From assembly GCF_902153245.2 (NCBI RefSeq), contig NZ_CABFWF030000014.1, positions 186,001 through 250,000 on the forward strand: a stretch of 64,000 nt of DNA, written 5' to 3'. This DNA comes from Pseudorhizobium endolithicum. Its GTDB lineage: Bacteria > Pseudomonadota > Alphaproteobacteria > Rhizobiales > Rhizobiaceae. A program made the position numbers and the translations under genes. Positions 15,988 to 23,765 of this stretch are shown piece by piece (position 1 is the first letter of the stretch; each line of letters starts with the position of its first letter). The notes under the pieces are model-generated. The model did not search any database. It worked only from the letters and a program-made list of their open reading frames with translations, and was not told the origin of the DNA.

Positions 15988-17015
15988 GACCGGGAACTCC
16001 GCGACTGAGCTAGCCGGCCGGGCAGATACTGCATCCAACCCGCCAACCGGTCACGGCCGACGAGCACCAGGATTATCAGCAGGAGGCCGATCCAGAACAT
16101 CCAGTATTGCGGCGTGACGACGGACAGCCAATCCCGCAGAAGCGTGAAGCCGATCGCCCCGAGAATGCCGCCGTAGAGATAGCCCGTGCCACCGATCACC
16201 AGCACCAGCAGCACATCGGCCGACCGGTGGAACGCCAGAACGTCGGGGGAGACGAAGGAGGTCGTCTGGGTCAGGAGCGCTCCGGAAAAACCGGCCATAA
16301 CGGCTGCCACGGTGTAGACGATGATGATGCGCCTCCGGGCCGGCACGCCCACCATTGCTGCCCGCATCGGGTTCGTCTTGATGGCCTTCAGCGAAAGCCC
16401 AAAGGGGGAATAGGCGATCCGCCGCGCAATCATCGTCGAGGTGAAAAGCACCGCCAGGCAGTAGATATAACCGTTGCGGCCCCACAGGTCGAATTCGAAC
16501 AGCCCCAGTATCGGGTCCAGGCTGAAGCCGCTCAGCCCATCCGCGCCGCCTGTCAGCCAGCCCATCTGGTTGGCAAGTTCGCCGAGCATCAGCGCGATCC
16601 CCAGGGTCGTCATCAGACGGGTGAGATCGGAGCCGCGCAGCACCAGAAAACTCGTGGCAAACCCCAGCAGCCCGCTGGCTGCGCCGGCCAGGATCAGGCC
16701 GGCGACCGGCTCTGCGAAATAATGGCGCGCGAAAAGCCCTGCCACATAGGCACCGAGGCCGAAGAAGGCGGTATGGCCGAGGGAAACGATGCCCGCAAAG
16801 CCGAGCACGAGGTCAAGCGAAACGGCAAACAGTGCCAGTATCGCGATCTCCGTCAGGATCAGCATCTTGGAGGGCAAGACGATGATGGCCGCCACCGCCA
16901 GGAACCAGATGACCAGTTCATAGAGGCGAATGCGGCTGCGCCGTCTTATCTGGCTTCGAGCCGCGTCATCCGGCATTGGCGCAAGAGCCCGGCTCCCATC
17001 GGCAACGACGCTCAT
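15984..17015 (-). CDS. livM: Branched-chain amino acid-type ABC permease (LivM)
   Basis: 343-residue inner-membrane permease with about ten hydrophobic segments. FAGIVSLGHTAFFGLGAYVA and the IKTNPMRAAMVGV coupling region are the LivM family marks. It has a charged 30-residue N-terminal extension (RSQIRRRSRIRLYE) before the first helix. It overlaps livH and livG by four bases each. Confidence 0.93.
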   Translation of the reverse strand: MSVVADGSRALAPMPDDAARSQIRRRSRIRLYELVIWFLAVAAIIVLPSKMLILTEIAILALFAVSLDLVLGFAGIVSLGHTAFFGLGAYVAGLFARHYFAEPVAGLILAGAASGLLGFATSFLVLRGSDLTRLMTTLGIALMLGELANQMGWLTGGADGLSGFSLDPILGLFEFDLWGRNGYIYCLAVLFTSTMIARRIAYSPFGLSLKAIKTNPMRAAMVGVPARRRIIIVYTVAAVMAGFSGALLTQTTSFVSPDVLAFHRSADVLLVLVIGGTGYLYGGILGAIGFTLLRDWLSVVTPQYWMFWIGLLLIILVLVGRDRLAGWMQYLPGRLAQSRSSRS

Positions 17016-17872
17016 CGCGCACCCCCACGTGCGAACAGGCCGTTCGGCCGCACGATCAGCATTAGGATCATCAGCCCGTAGATGACGAAGGGGCCGATTG
17101 CCGGCACGTAGTATTTGCCCGCAACGTCGGCAATGCCGAGCAGGATCGCGGCGAGAAAGGGACCGCTTACGGTGGAAGTCCCACCGACCGCCACGACGAT
17201 CAGAAAATATATCATGAACTTCAGCGGGAAGTTCGGATCGAGGCCGAGGATCTCGGCGCCCATGGCCCCTCCCAGCCCGGCAAGGCCGGATCCGAAGGCG
17301 AAGGTGAGCGCGAAGACGACCGGAACATTGATGCCGAGTCCCATCGCGACGCGCCGGTCATCGACGGCGGCACGCAGCCGGCTACCGAAGCGGGTCTTGG
17401 ACAGAATGAGCTGCAGCCCCATCGCCAGAAACGCGCAGACCACGATCGTGAACAGGCGATAACGGCCGATGCCGATCCCGATGATCTCCGTCCGGCCGGA
17501 TAGTTCCGGCGGCAGCTGGATCAATTGCTGCTGTCCCCCCATGACATAGTCGGCAGCCGCGACGGCCATGAAGACAAGGCCTACTGAGAACAGGACCTGG
17601 TCGAGGTGGCTCGCCTGATAAAGCCGCCGGTAGAGCGTCCGCTCCAGGATCGCTCCCAGAGCGGCACTGACGAAGAATGCCGCGGGCAGGCACCAGTAGA
17701 AGGACAGCCCGTATCTGTTCATCATCACGACGGTCACATAGCCGCCCGTCATTGCAAATGCGCCGTGGGCGAGGTTGATGAAGTTCATCAAGCCAAGAGT
17801 TATCGTCAGTCCGCAAGCGAGGATAAACAGGAGCATGCCATAGGCGATGCCATCGAACAGGATTGTCAGCAT
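17012..17872 (-). CDS. livH: Branched-chain amino acid-type ABC permease (LivH)
   Basis: 286-residue permease with GLMNFINLAHGAFAMTGGYV near the N-terminus, the LivH hallmark, and about eight membrane helices; ends IVRPNGLFARGGAR. It starts 53 bases after the binding-protein gene, with a strong stem-loop (17891-17912) in the gap. Confidence 0.93.
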   Translation of the reverse strand: MLTILFDGIAYGMLLFILACGLTITLGLMNFINLAHGAFAMTGGYVTVVMMNRYGLSFYWCLPAAFFVSAALGAILERTLYRRLYQASHLDQVLFSVGLVFMAVAAADYVMGGQQQLIQLPPELSGRTEIIGIGIGRYRLFTIVVCAFLAMGLQLILSKTRFGSRLRAAVDDRRVAMGLGINVPVVFALTFAFGSGLAGLGGAMGAEILGLDPNFPLKFMIYFLIVVAVGGTSTVSGPFLAAILLGIADVAGKYYVPAIGPFVIYGLMILMLIVRPNGLFARGGAR

Positions 17873-17890
17873 TGGCTCTCACGCGTTCAG

Positions 17891-17912
17891 GAGGGCCGCC
17901 GAAGCGGCCCTC
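17891..17912 (-). terminator. Intercistronic stem-loop between binding protein and permease genes
   Basis: GAGGGCCGC-TTCG-GCGGCCCTC on the minus strand: a perfect 9-bp stem with a UUCG loop and no U-run. Such hairpins often stabilise or partly terminate the binding-protein mRNA so that it is made in excess over the membrane parts. Confidence 0.7.
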
Positions 17913-17925
17913 GCAATGTGGGTGA

Positions 17926-19098
17926 TCACTGCGCCGAGTTCGGAGCGCGGATCTTCTCGTATTTCGTGAATTCCACGTTGTACAACTCGCCGTCGACTTC
18001 CTTCACCTCGCGGATGTAGATGTCCTGTACGATGTCTCGCGTCTGCGGATCGATCATGATCGGCCCACGCGGGCTGGTCCATTCGGCACCCTTCATCGCT
18101 TCGACGAGCTTCGTCCCATCGGTATCTCCACCGCTCTTTTCGAGGGCCATATAGGCTAGGTGCATGGCATCGTATCCACCGACCGACATGAAGTTCGGCC
18201 GCATGCCGTTGTTGGACTTGCGGACTTCCTCCACAAACGCCTTGTTCTCCGGACTGTCGTGGTCGGCCGAATAGAAGTGCCCCGTGATTACCCCCTTCGC
18301 AGCCTCGCCGATGCCGTTCAGGAGATCGTCATCCGTCACGTCCCCGGTCGCAATGAGCTTGATACCGGCATCGGCCAGTCCCCGCTCGACGAACTGCTTC
18401 ATGAACAGCGAGCCGACGCCGGAGGGCACGAAGACGAAGACGGCATCGGGCTTGGCATCTCGGACGCGCTGCAGGAATGGCGCGAAGTCGGGATTCTGAA
18501 GCGGAACGCGGACCGATTCGACGATCTCTCCGCCCTCCTTCTTGTACTGGTCGACGAAGCCCTTCTCGATGTCGTGGCCAGGGCCGTAGTCGGTCACGAG
18601 CGTCACGACGCGCTTCAAGCCGTTCTCGACGGCCCAGGTGGCGACGGGAAGCGCCGACTGCGGACCTCCCATGCTCGTGCGAACAAAGTACTCCGACTGC
18701 TTCATGATCGCCGACGTGGTGGCGGATGTGATGATTGCAGGTATCTTCGCCTGGTTGAGCACCGGAGCGACCGACATCGCAAGCGGCGTCAGGCCGAAGC
18801 CCATAAGCATGCTGACGCCATCGTTGACGACCAGTTCTTGCGCAATCCTGCGTGTCTGGTCGGCGGTGCCGGCGTCGTCCCGCAGCACGACCTCGATCTT
18901 CTTCCCGCCAGCGGTATCCCCGTTGATGGCCATATAGGCCTTCACTCCGGCTTCGACCTGGCGCCCCGTGGATGCGAACGGGCCGGTCATCGGCAGGATC
19001 AAGCCGATCTTCACGACTTCCTGGGCGTATGCAGGCAGCGTCCCCAGCGCGCCAAGTACGGCGCCGGCTGCTGCGATGAAAATTCTTCTGCTGAGCAT
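17926..19098 (-). CDS. ABC transporter substrate-binding protein (Leu/Ile/Val-binding type)
   Basis: 390-residue periplasmic protein. The signal peptide is RRIFIAAAGAVLGALGTLPA followed by YAQE. The mature part begins VVKIGLILPMTGPFASTGRQ, a type I (LivJ/AmiC-like) binding fold; later VVTLVTDYGPGHD and FMSVGGYDAMHLAYMAL. It is the first gene of the importer operon. The 460-base region upstream holds two TGTATACA palindromes. The ligand cannot be read from the sequence; the downstream CoA-transferase and oxidoreductase suggest a carboxylate (inference). Confidence 0.9.
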   Translation of the reverse strand: MLSRRIFIAAAGAVLGALGTLPAYAQEVVKIGLILPMTGPFASTGRQVEAGVKAYMAINGDTAGGKKIEVVLRDDAGTADQTRRIAQELVVNDGVSMLMGFGLTPLAMSVAPVLNQAKIPAIITSATTSAIMKQSEYFVRTSMGGPQSALPVATWAVENGLKRVVTLVTDYGPGHDIEKGFVDQYKKEGGEIVESVRVPLQNPDFAPFLQRVRDAKPDAVFVFVPSGVGSLFMKQFVERGLADAGIKLIATGDVTDDDLLNGIGEAAKGVITGHFYSADHDSPENKAFVEEVRKSNNGMRPNFMSVGGYDAMHLAYMALEKSGGDTDGTKLVEAMKGAEWTSPRGPIMIDPQTRDIVQDIYIREVKEVDGELYNVEFTKYEKIRAPNSAQ

Positions 19099-19245
19099 GT
19101 CTTTTCCTCCTCCTCAAGACTTCCGGCCGCCACGTTGAAGGGTGGGTTCCGACTTCGGCTCGCCTGTCGTGTGCCGGTCTTCTGCTGCGCAACTCCTCCC
19201 GCGCATGCAGATACCGATCCGCCTTTCGAGCGTATTCTCACAAGA

Positions 19246-19253
19246 TGTATACA
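19246..19253. promoter_or_regulatory. TGTATACA palindrome upstream of the ABC operon (copy 1)
   Basis: An 8-bp palindrome, 148 bases upstream of the binding-protein start. The GTATAC core is that of many GntR/FadR-subfamily operators. A second copy lies at 19414-19423. No GntR gene is in the window. The rest of the 19099-19558 gap holds no gene I can support. Confidence 0.35.
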
Positions 19254-19413
19254 CGAACCGTGACGTCCTGCTGCCTATGATGGACATCGAGAAGTCGCCG
19301 GCGCACCCGAACCCGCGCTCTGCATCCGCAGGGACTCGCAATCTCCTCTGCTTCCTCGACGCGCCGGCCCGCTGTCCGGCGGCGAGCGTCATACGATGTC
19401 GGAAGCGTAGATT

Positions 19414-19423
19414 CTGTATACAG
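19414..19423. promoter_or_regulatory. CTGTATACAG palindrome upstream of the ABC operon (copy 2)
   Basis: A perfect 10-bp palindrome, 168 bases from copy 1. It shares the TGTATACA core and may be the second half of a GntR-type control region. Confidence 0.35.
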
Positions 19424-19558
19424 CTACTGTCAATATGATGCCGATATACCTTGGGAGGAAGATCGCGATGCCAAGTACCGCGCCTCGGTGGCCAAACCCT
19501 CGAACATGCTGCAGTTCGGGGAAAGAATTCGGCTATCGGCAAAGCGTCGCGGTTCGCG

Positions 19559-20308
19559 CTAGAGGACATTCCGTATCTTGTCTGCCGTCGTCTGGAGCAG
19601 CAGCAGAAGCGTTTCCCATCGATCGCCGCCAAACCGCGCAGAGGGTCCGAAAACGGACATTCCAGCAACCATGTTGCCGGCACGCGTGGTGACGGGAACG
19701 GCCATGGCAGACAGTCCGGTCTCTCGCTCGCCGCGGTTCATCGAGTAGCCGTCCCGGCGGATACGGTCGAGTTCCTTCCGCAGCGCCCCTTCCTCGACCA
19801 CCGTATCCTCGGAGAGCGGCACCAGCGAGTTGGCGGCAAAATAGCTGTCGAGCATCACCGGGTCCGCCATCGCGAGCCACAATTTGCCGTTCGCCGTCGC
19901 ATAGGCCTCCATGCGCGCACCAACGCGGGCATTGAAGCTGAATGTCTCGTCGGAATGCGCGGCGGCGATACAGGTGATGAACGAGCCGTCGAAGGTGGTC
20001 GCCATCGCTCCTTCCTTCGTCGTTGCCGCCAGTTCGTTGAGGAAGGGCTGGACCTGCGCCGCCAGCCGGCTGAAGCTTTTGGCGCGCTCCCCGTAGTCGA
20101 TCAGTTTACCCCCGAGTCGGAACACGCCCCTGCGTGGCGAATAGAGGAGGCCTGTTTCTGCAAGGGTCTTGAGAAACCGGTGCGCCGTGATGCCGTTCAG
20201 CCCTTCGAGTTCAGCGACGTCGCGCGCGGTAAGCTCCTGGCGTTTGTCGTCGAAGAGATCCAGGATCGCCACGGCTCTGACGATCGAGTTGTTGAGCGGC
20301 GTCGGCAT
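19559..20308 (-). CDS. IclR family transcriptional regulator
   Basis: 249 residues: an N-terminal winged helix-turn-helix (SIVRAVAILDLFDDKRQELT, ITAHRFLKTLAETGLLY) and a C-terminal IclR effector domain (GERETGLSAMAVPVTTRAGN). It is divergent from the TPP enzyme/TRAP operon with 118 bases between, where TGAAAT/ATTTCA half-sites are stacked. It is therefore the likely regulator of that operon, with the imported substrate or an intermediate as effector. It could also affect the ABC operon on its other side. Confidence 0.9.
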   Translation of the reverse strand: MPTPLNNSIVRAVAILDLFDDKRQELTARDVAELEGLNGITAHRFLKTLAETGLLYSPRRGVFRLGGKLIDYGERAKSFSRLAAQVQPFLNELAATTKEGAMATTFDGSFITCIAAAHSDETFSFNARVGARMEAYATANGKLWLAMADPVMLDSYFAANSLVPLSEDTVVEEGALRKELDRIRRDGYSMNRGERETGLSAMAVPVTTRAGNMVAGMSVFGPSARFGGDRWETLLLLLQTTADKIRNVL

Positions 20309-20344
20309 GAGGAGCCCCGTTACTAGGCGGCGACACCTCCATTC

Positions 20345-20373
20345 TTGACACGGCGCCGCAAACTGGCATGATA
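20345..20373 (+). promoter_or_regulatory. Candidate sigma-70 promoter of the TPP enzyme/TRAP operon
   Basis: TTGACA (20345-20350), 17-base spacer, ATGATA (20368-20373). The -35 element is perfect, the -10 element weak. The putative IclR operator at 20376-20402 begins just after it, over the expected start site, which would suit repression. Confidence 0.45.
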
Positions 20374-20375
20374 TC

Positions 20376-20402
20376 TGAAATTAATATTTCATTATATGAA
20401 AT
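20376..20402. promoter_or_regulatory. Putative IclR operator array
   Basis: Three alternating half-sites: TGAAAT (20376-20381), ATTTCA (20386-20391) and TGAAAT (20397-20402). The last two form the perfect palindrome ATTTCATTATATGAAAT (20386-20402). IclR-family operators commonly carry GGAAAT/ATTTCC-like arms. It lies in the gap between the IclR gene and its divergent operon. Confidence 0.6.
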
Positions 20403-20426
20403 GTCAAGCGTCGCGGGGAGATCCTG

Positions 20427-22142
20427 TTGGATATCGGAAATGGCAGCCGCAATGCAGTGACCGCGGGAAGCATCATCTTCAGCCGCCTGAAGACGCTTGG
20501 CGTGGACTATGTTTTTGCGAATTCCGGCACGGACTTTCCGCCCATCATCGAGGGCCTGGCTGAGGCTGCCGCATCGGGCGTCGATCTTCCCCACGCCATG
20601 ACCATTCCCCACGAGCATGCGGCTTTGGGCATGGCTCACGGCTACTACTTCATGACGGGGAAGGCGCAGGCCGTCATCCTTCACACCAATGTCGGCCTCG
20701 CGAACGGGGCGATCGGGGCGATCAACGCCGCCACCGATCACGTGCCGATGCTTCTGATGTCCGGCCGTACGCCGACGCTGGAAAAGGGCCGCTTCGGCGC
20801 GCGCACCGTTCCCATTGGATGGGGACAGGAGATGCGCGATCAGGCGGCACTGGTTCGCGAGGCCGTCAAATGGGATTACGAACTGCGATTCCCCGAGCAG
20901 ATTTCGGATGTGATCGACCGCGGCCACGCCATCGCCAACTCCACTCCCAAAGGCCCCGTCTATATCAGCCTGCCACGCGAGGTCCTGAGCGAGACGATCG
21001 ACGCCGGCGGCATCACCGATCAGCCGCTCATGGCTCCGGCCCGGGCAGAAGCTCCCGCCGGCGATGTCGAGACGGCGGCGGCCTGGCTGCTGGCGGCAAG
21101 GAACCCCGTCATCTTCGTGCAGCGTGGCGCGGGCGATGCCGAAGGCTTTCGCGCCCTGTCCGATATCGCCGATCGATACTCCATCCCCGTGGTCCACTAC
21201 TGGGCGACACAGATCGGCATCCCCACGAACCATGCCATGTGGGCGGGAGGCAACCCAGCGCCATGGCTTTCGGATGCTGATGTCATCCTGGTGATCGATG
21301 CACTGGCGCCGTGGATGCCGGAAATTCATACGCCGCGAGCAGATGCCAGGATCATTCAGCTTGGCCCCAATCCGCTTTTCAGCCGGTTTCCGGTGAGGAA
21401 CTTCCGATCGAACCTGTCGATCGCGACAGAGACCGCAGCCGGGATTGCCGCGCTCGCCGAAGCGATGGAAACCCTTGAAGATCCGGACCCTTCGGCTCGC
21501 GCGGCACGGCGGGCGAAGCTCCTGCCGGCCCTTTCGGCCCAGCGGGACAAGGAAGTGGCGGCGGCTCGCGACGAACAGGGTCCGCTGATGAGCAAGGCTC
21601 ACGTCGCCTGGTGCCTCTCCGAAGCGCTGAAGGAACACGAGACAACGGTCCTGTCGGAACTTGGTTGCCCGCTCGCGCCGATGACCCTCGGTCACGCGCA
21701 GGCCTGGTATCAGGAGCCCCATTCCGGCGGCCTTGGCTGGTCGCTTCCCTGTGCGATGGGAATGAAGCTCGCGCGACCCGACCGGCTCGTCGTCGCGACC
21801 CTCGGGGATGGTTCCTACATGTTCGCCAATCCGGTGGCCTGCCATCAGATCATGGAAGCCTACGACATCCCGGTGCTGATCTTAATCCTCAACAACGCGG
21901 AATGGGGTGCGGTGCGCCAGTCGGTGACGATGCTGTATCCCGACGGCTTCGCCGCCAAGGCGAACCGAATGCCGCTGACCGGGCTATCGCCGAGCCCCGA
22001 TTTCAGCAAGATTGCCGAAGCAAGCAATGCATGGGGACGCAAGATCGTGGATCGCGCCGACTTGCCCGCCGCCTTGAAGGCCGCCATCGTGGAGGTGACG
22101 GAGAGAAAACGGACCGCGTTGCTCGACATACGGGTGGCCTAG
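20427..22142 (+). CDS. Thiamine pyrophosphate-dependent enzyme (acetolactate synthase/benzoylformate decarboxylase family)
   Basis: 571 residues with the three-domain TPP fold. The N-terminal PYR domain has the catalytic Glu in IPHEHAALGMAHGYY near residue 65; the middle domain is about 195-330; the C-terminal PP domain holds GDGSYMFANPVACHQIMEAY ending in NN, the metal/TPP motif. It begins at TTG (20427) with GGGGAG eight bases upstream; no ATG fits. The pairing with a TRAP importer suggests a decarboxylase or carboligase acting on an imported 2-oxoacid, rather than branched-chain synthesis. Substrate unknown. Confidence 0.82.
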   Translation: MDIGNGSRNAVTAGSIIFSRLKTLGVDYVFANSGTDFPPIIEGLAEAAASGVDLPHAMTIPHEHAALGMAHGYYFMTGKAQAVILHTNVGLANGAIGAINAATDHVPMLLMSGRTPTLEKGRFGARTVPIGWGQEMRDQAALVREAVKWDYELRFPEQISDVIDRGHAIANSTPKGPVYISLPREVLSETIDAGGITDQPLMAPARAEAPAGDVETAAAWLLAARNPVIFVQRGAGDAEGFRALSDIADRYSIPVVHYWATQIGIPTNHAMWAGGNPAPWLSDADVILVIDALAPWMPEIHTPRADARIIQLGPNPLFSRFPVRNFRSNLSIATETAAGIAALAEAMETLEDPDPSARAARRAKLLPALSAQRDKEVAAARDEQGPLMSKAHVAWCLSEALKEHETTVLSELGCPLAPMTLGHAQAWYQEPHSGGLGWSLPCAMGMKLARPDRLVVATLGDGSYMFANPVACHQIMEAYDIPVLILILNNAEWGAVRQSVTMLYPDGFAAKANRMPLTGLSPSPDFSKIAEASNAWGRKIVDRADLPAALKAAIVEVTERKRTALLDIRVA

Positions 22143-22195
22143 AACCCAGATCGGCCCCGCGGACATTCAAAGGCTACAAAAGGGAGGAAATGCCA

Positions 22196-23230
22196 ATGAA
22201 GACGTTCAAGACACTGCTACTCGCCGGCCTGGCGACCACGGCACTCAGCGCTTCGGCGCTGGCCCAGGAATTCACGCTCAAGCTCCACCACTTCCTCGGC
22301 CCCAAGTCCCCCGCGCAGACCCAGATGCTCGAGCCCTGGGCGAAGAGTATTGAGGAAGCAAGCGGCGGCAAGGTTAAGATCGAGATCTATCCTTCCATGT
22401 CCCTGGGCGGCGCGCCGCCGGAACTGATCAGCCAGGTCCGCGACGGCGTCGTTGATCTCATCTGGACGGTGAACGGTTATACGCCCGGCCTCTTCCCGCG
22501 CACGGAAGCTTTCGAACTTCCCTTCATCCACACCAACGACATCAAGGCGACGAATCTGGCCATTCGCGCCATGTTCGATGAGCATCTCGCCGAAGAATAC
22601 AAGGGCGTGAAGGTCATGTTCCTTCACAGCCATGCCGGCCAGGCCATCCAGATGGTGAAGGACGAGGTGCGCAAGCCGGCCGATCTGGCGGGCAAGAAGA
22701 TGCGCATCCCCACGCGCACTGGCGCATGGGTCATCGAAGCGCTCGGCGCGGCACCGGCCGCCATGCCGGTCCCGGATATCCCGCAGGCCTTCTCCAAGGG
22801 TGTGGTCGACGGTGCCCTGATCCCGTGGGAGATCATTCCCGCGCTGAAGCTGCAGGATCAGACCGAGTACCAGATCGAAGGTCACGAGATGACCCGCTTC
22901 GGCACCACCATCTTCCAGGTCGCGATGAACCTCGACAAGTGGAACTCGCTTCCCGAGGACGTCCAGAAGGCCTTCCTCGACAACTCCAATGAGGAGTGGT
23001 TGGCAAAGGCTGCGGACATCTGGCGGAAGATCGACGACGGGGGCATCAAGGTCGCCACCGATGCCGGCAACACCCATATCCAGCTGACGCCGGAGGAAAC
23101 CGAAGTCTTCAAGACGATCCTCGAGCCTGTCGTCGACCGGTGGGTCACGGAGGTAGAAGGTAAAGGGATCGATGGTGCGACTCTCGTAGCCAAGGCCCGC
23201 GAACTCGTCGCGGCCAATCAGGCGAAGTAG
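22196..23230 (+). CDS. TRAP transporter substrate-binding protein, DctP family (system 1)
   Basis: 344-residue periplasmic protein. The start at 22196 sits eight bases after AGGGAGG; the ATG at 22190 is too close to that site. The signal peptide is MKTFKTLLLAGLATTALSAS then ALAQE. DctP features are LKLHHFLGPKSPAQ, LAGKKMRIPTRTGAW (the arginine that binds the carboxylate), and VDGALIPWEIIPALKL. It lies 53 bases after the TPP enzyme, so the two are probably co-transcribed. The ligand is likely a monocarboxylate or 2-oxoacid (inference). Confidence 0.9.
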   Translation: MKTFKTLLLAGLATTALSASALAQEFTLKLHHFLGPKSPAQTQMLEPWAKSIEEASGGKVKIEIYPSMSLGGAPPELISQVRDGVVDLIWTVNGYTPGLFPRTEAFELPFIHTNDIKATNLAIRAMFDEHLAEEYKGVKVMFLHSHAGQAIQMVKDEVRKPADLAGKKMRIPTRTGAWVIEALGAAPAAMPVPDIPQAFSKGVVDGALIPWEIIPALKLQDQTEYQIEGHEMTRFGTTIFQVAMNLDKWNSLPEDVQKAFLDNSNEEWLAKAADIWRKIDDGGIKVATDAGNTHIQLTPEETEVFKTILEPVVDRWVTEVEGKGIDGATLVAKARELVAANQAK

Positions 23231-23234
23231 GATC

Positions 23235-23765
23235 ATGGGTTCAACGAGCGGAACAGGAACGGGGGTGGGGCTGAGAGGCCTCACCTACCGCCTTATCGAG
23301 ACATGGGCACTTCTCGGGGGGATCGTGATCCTGCTGGTGGTGGCGGTCCAGACGATCAGCGTCGTCACCGGCGCCTTCGGTCGTCCCCTGCCGGGCGACT
23401 TCGAACTGACCGAACTCGGCGTCGCCGTCGGGGTCTTCGCTTTCCTGCCCTATTGCCAACTGACCGACGCCAACGTTACCGCCGATATCTTCACATCGGG
23501 CCTCAACCGCCGCAATCGCGCAATCCTGGTGTTCTTCGCCGCGGTGATAGCCCTCATCTTCGCGGTCGTCATGGCATGGCGCACCTGGATCGGTACTCAG
23601 GATCAGTTCGCCTACGACTACCAGACGGCCATCCTGCAGATCCCGATCGGCTACGCCTTCATCCCCATCGTCATATCGCTTGTCCTTGTCGCTGTTGCAG
23701 CCGTGATGACTCTGCTCGAGAGCTTTGACGAGATCGCCCACCCCAGCAGGAATGTGTCTCACTGA
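23235..23765 (+). CDS. TRAP transporter small permease, DctQ family (system 1)
   Basis: 176-residue protein with four hydrophobic helices (for example IETWALLGGIVILLVVAVQT and YAFIPIVISLVLVAVAAVMT). It starts four bases after the binding-protein stop and overlaps the DctM start (TGATG). DctQ forms the membrane complex with DctM. Confidence 0.88.
   Translation: MGSTSGTGTGVGLRGLTYRLIETWALLGGIVILLVVAVQTISVVTGAFGRPLPGDFELTELGVAVGVFAFLPYCQLTDANVTADIFTSGLNRRNRAILVFFAAVIALIFAVVMAWRTWIGTQDQFAYDYQTAILQIPIGYAFIPIVISLVLVAVAAVMTLLESFDEIAHPSRNVSH

Noticed and set aside
19418..19560. Coding-looking fragment (YDADIPWEEDRDAKYR then PSNMLQFGERIRLSAKRR) and an alternative ATG ORF with a GGGAGG site
   Set aside because: Too short, ends at the IclR stop, and matches no family I can name; it could be a gene remnant but cannot be supported.
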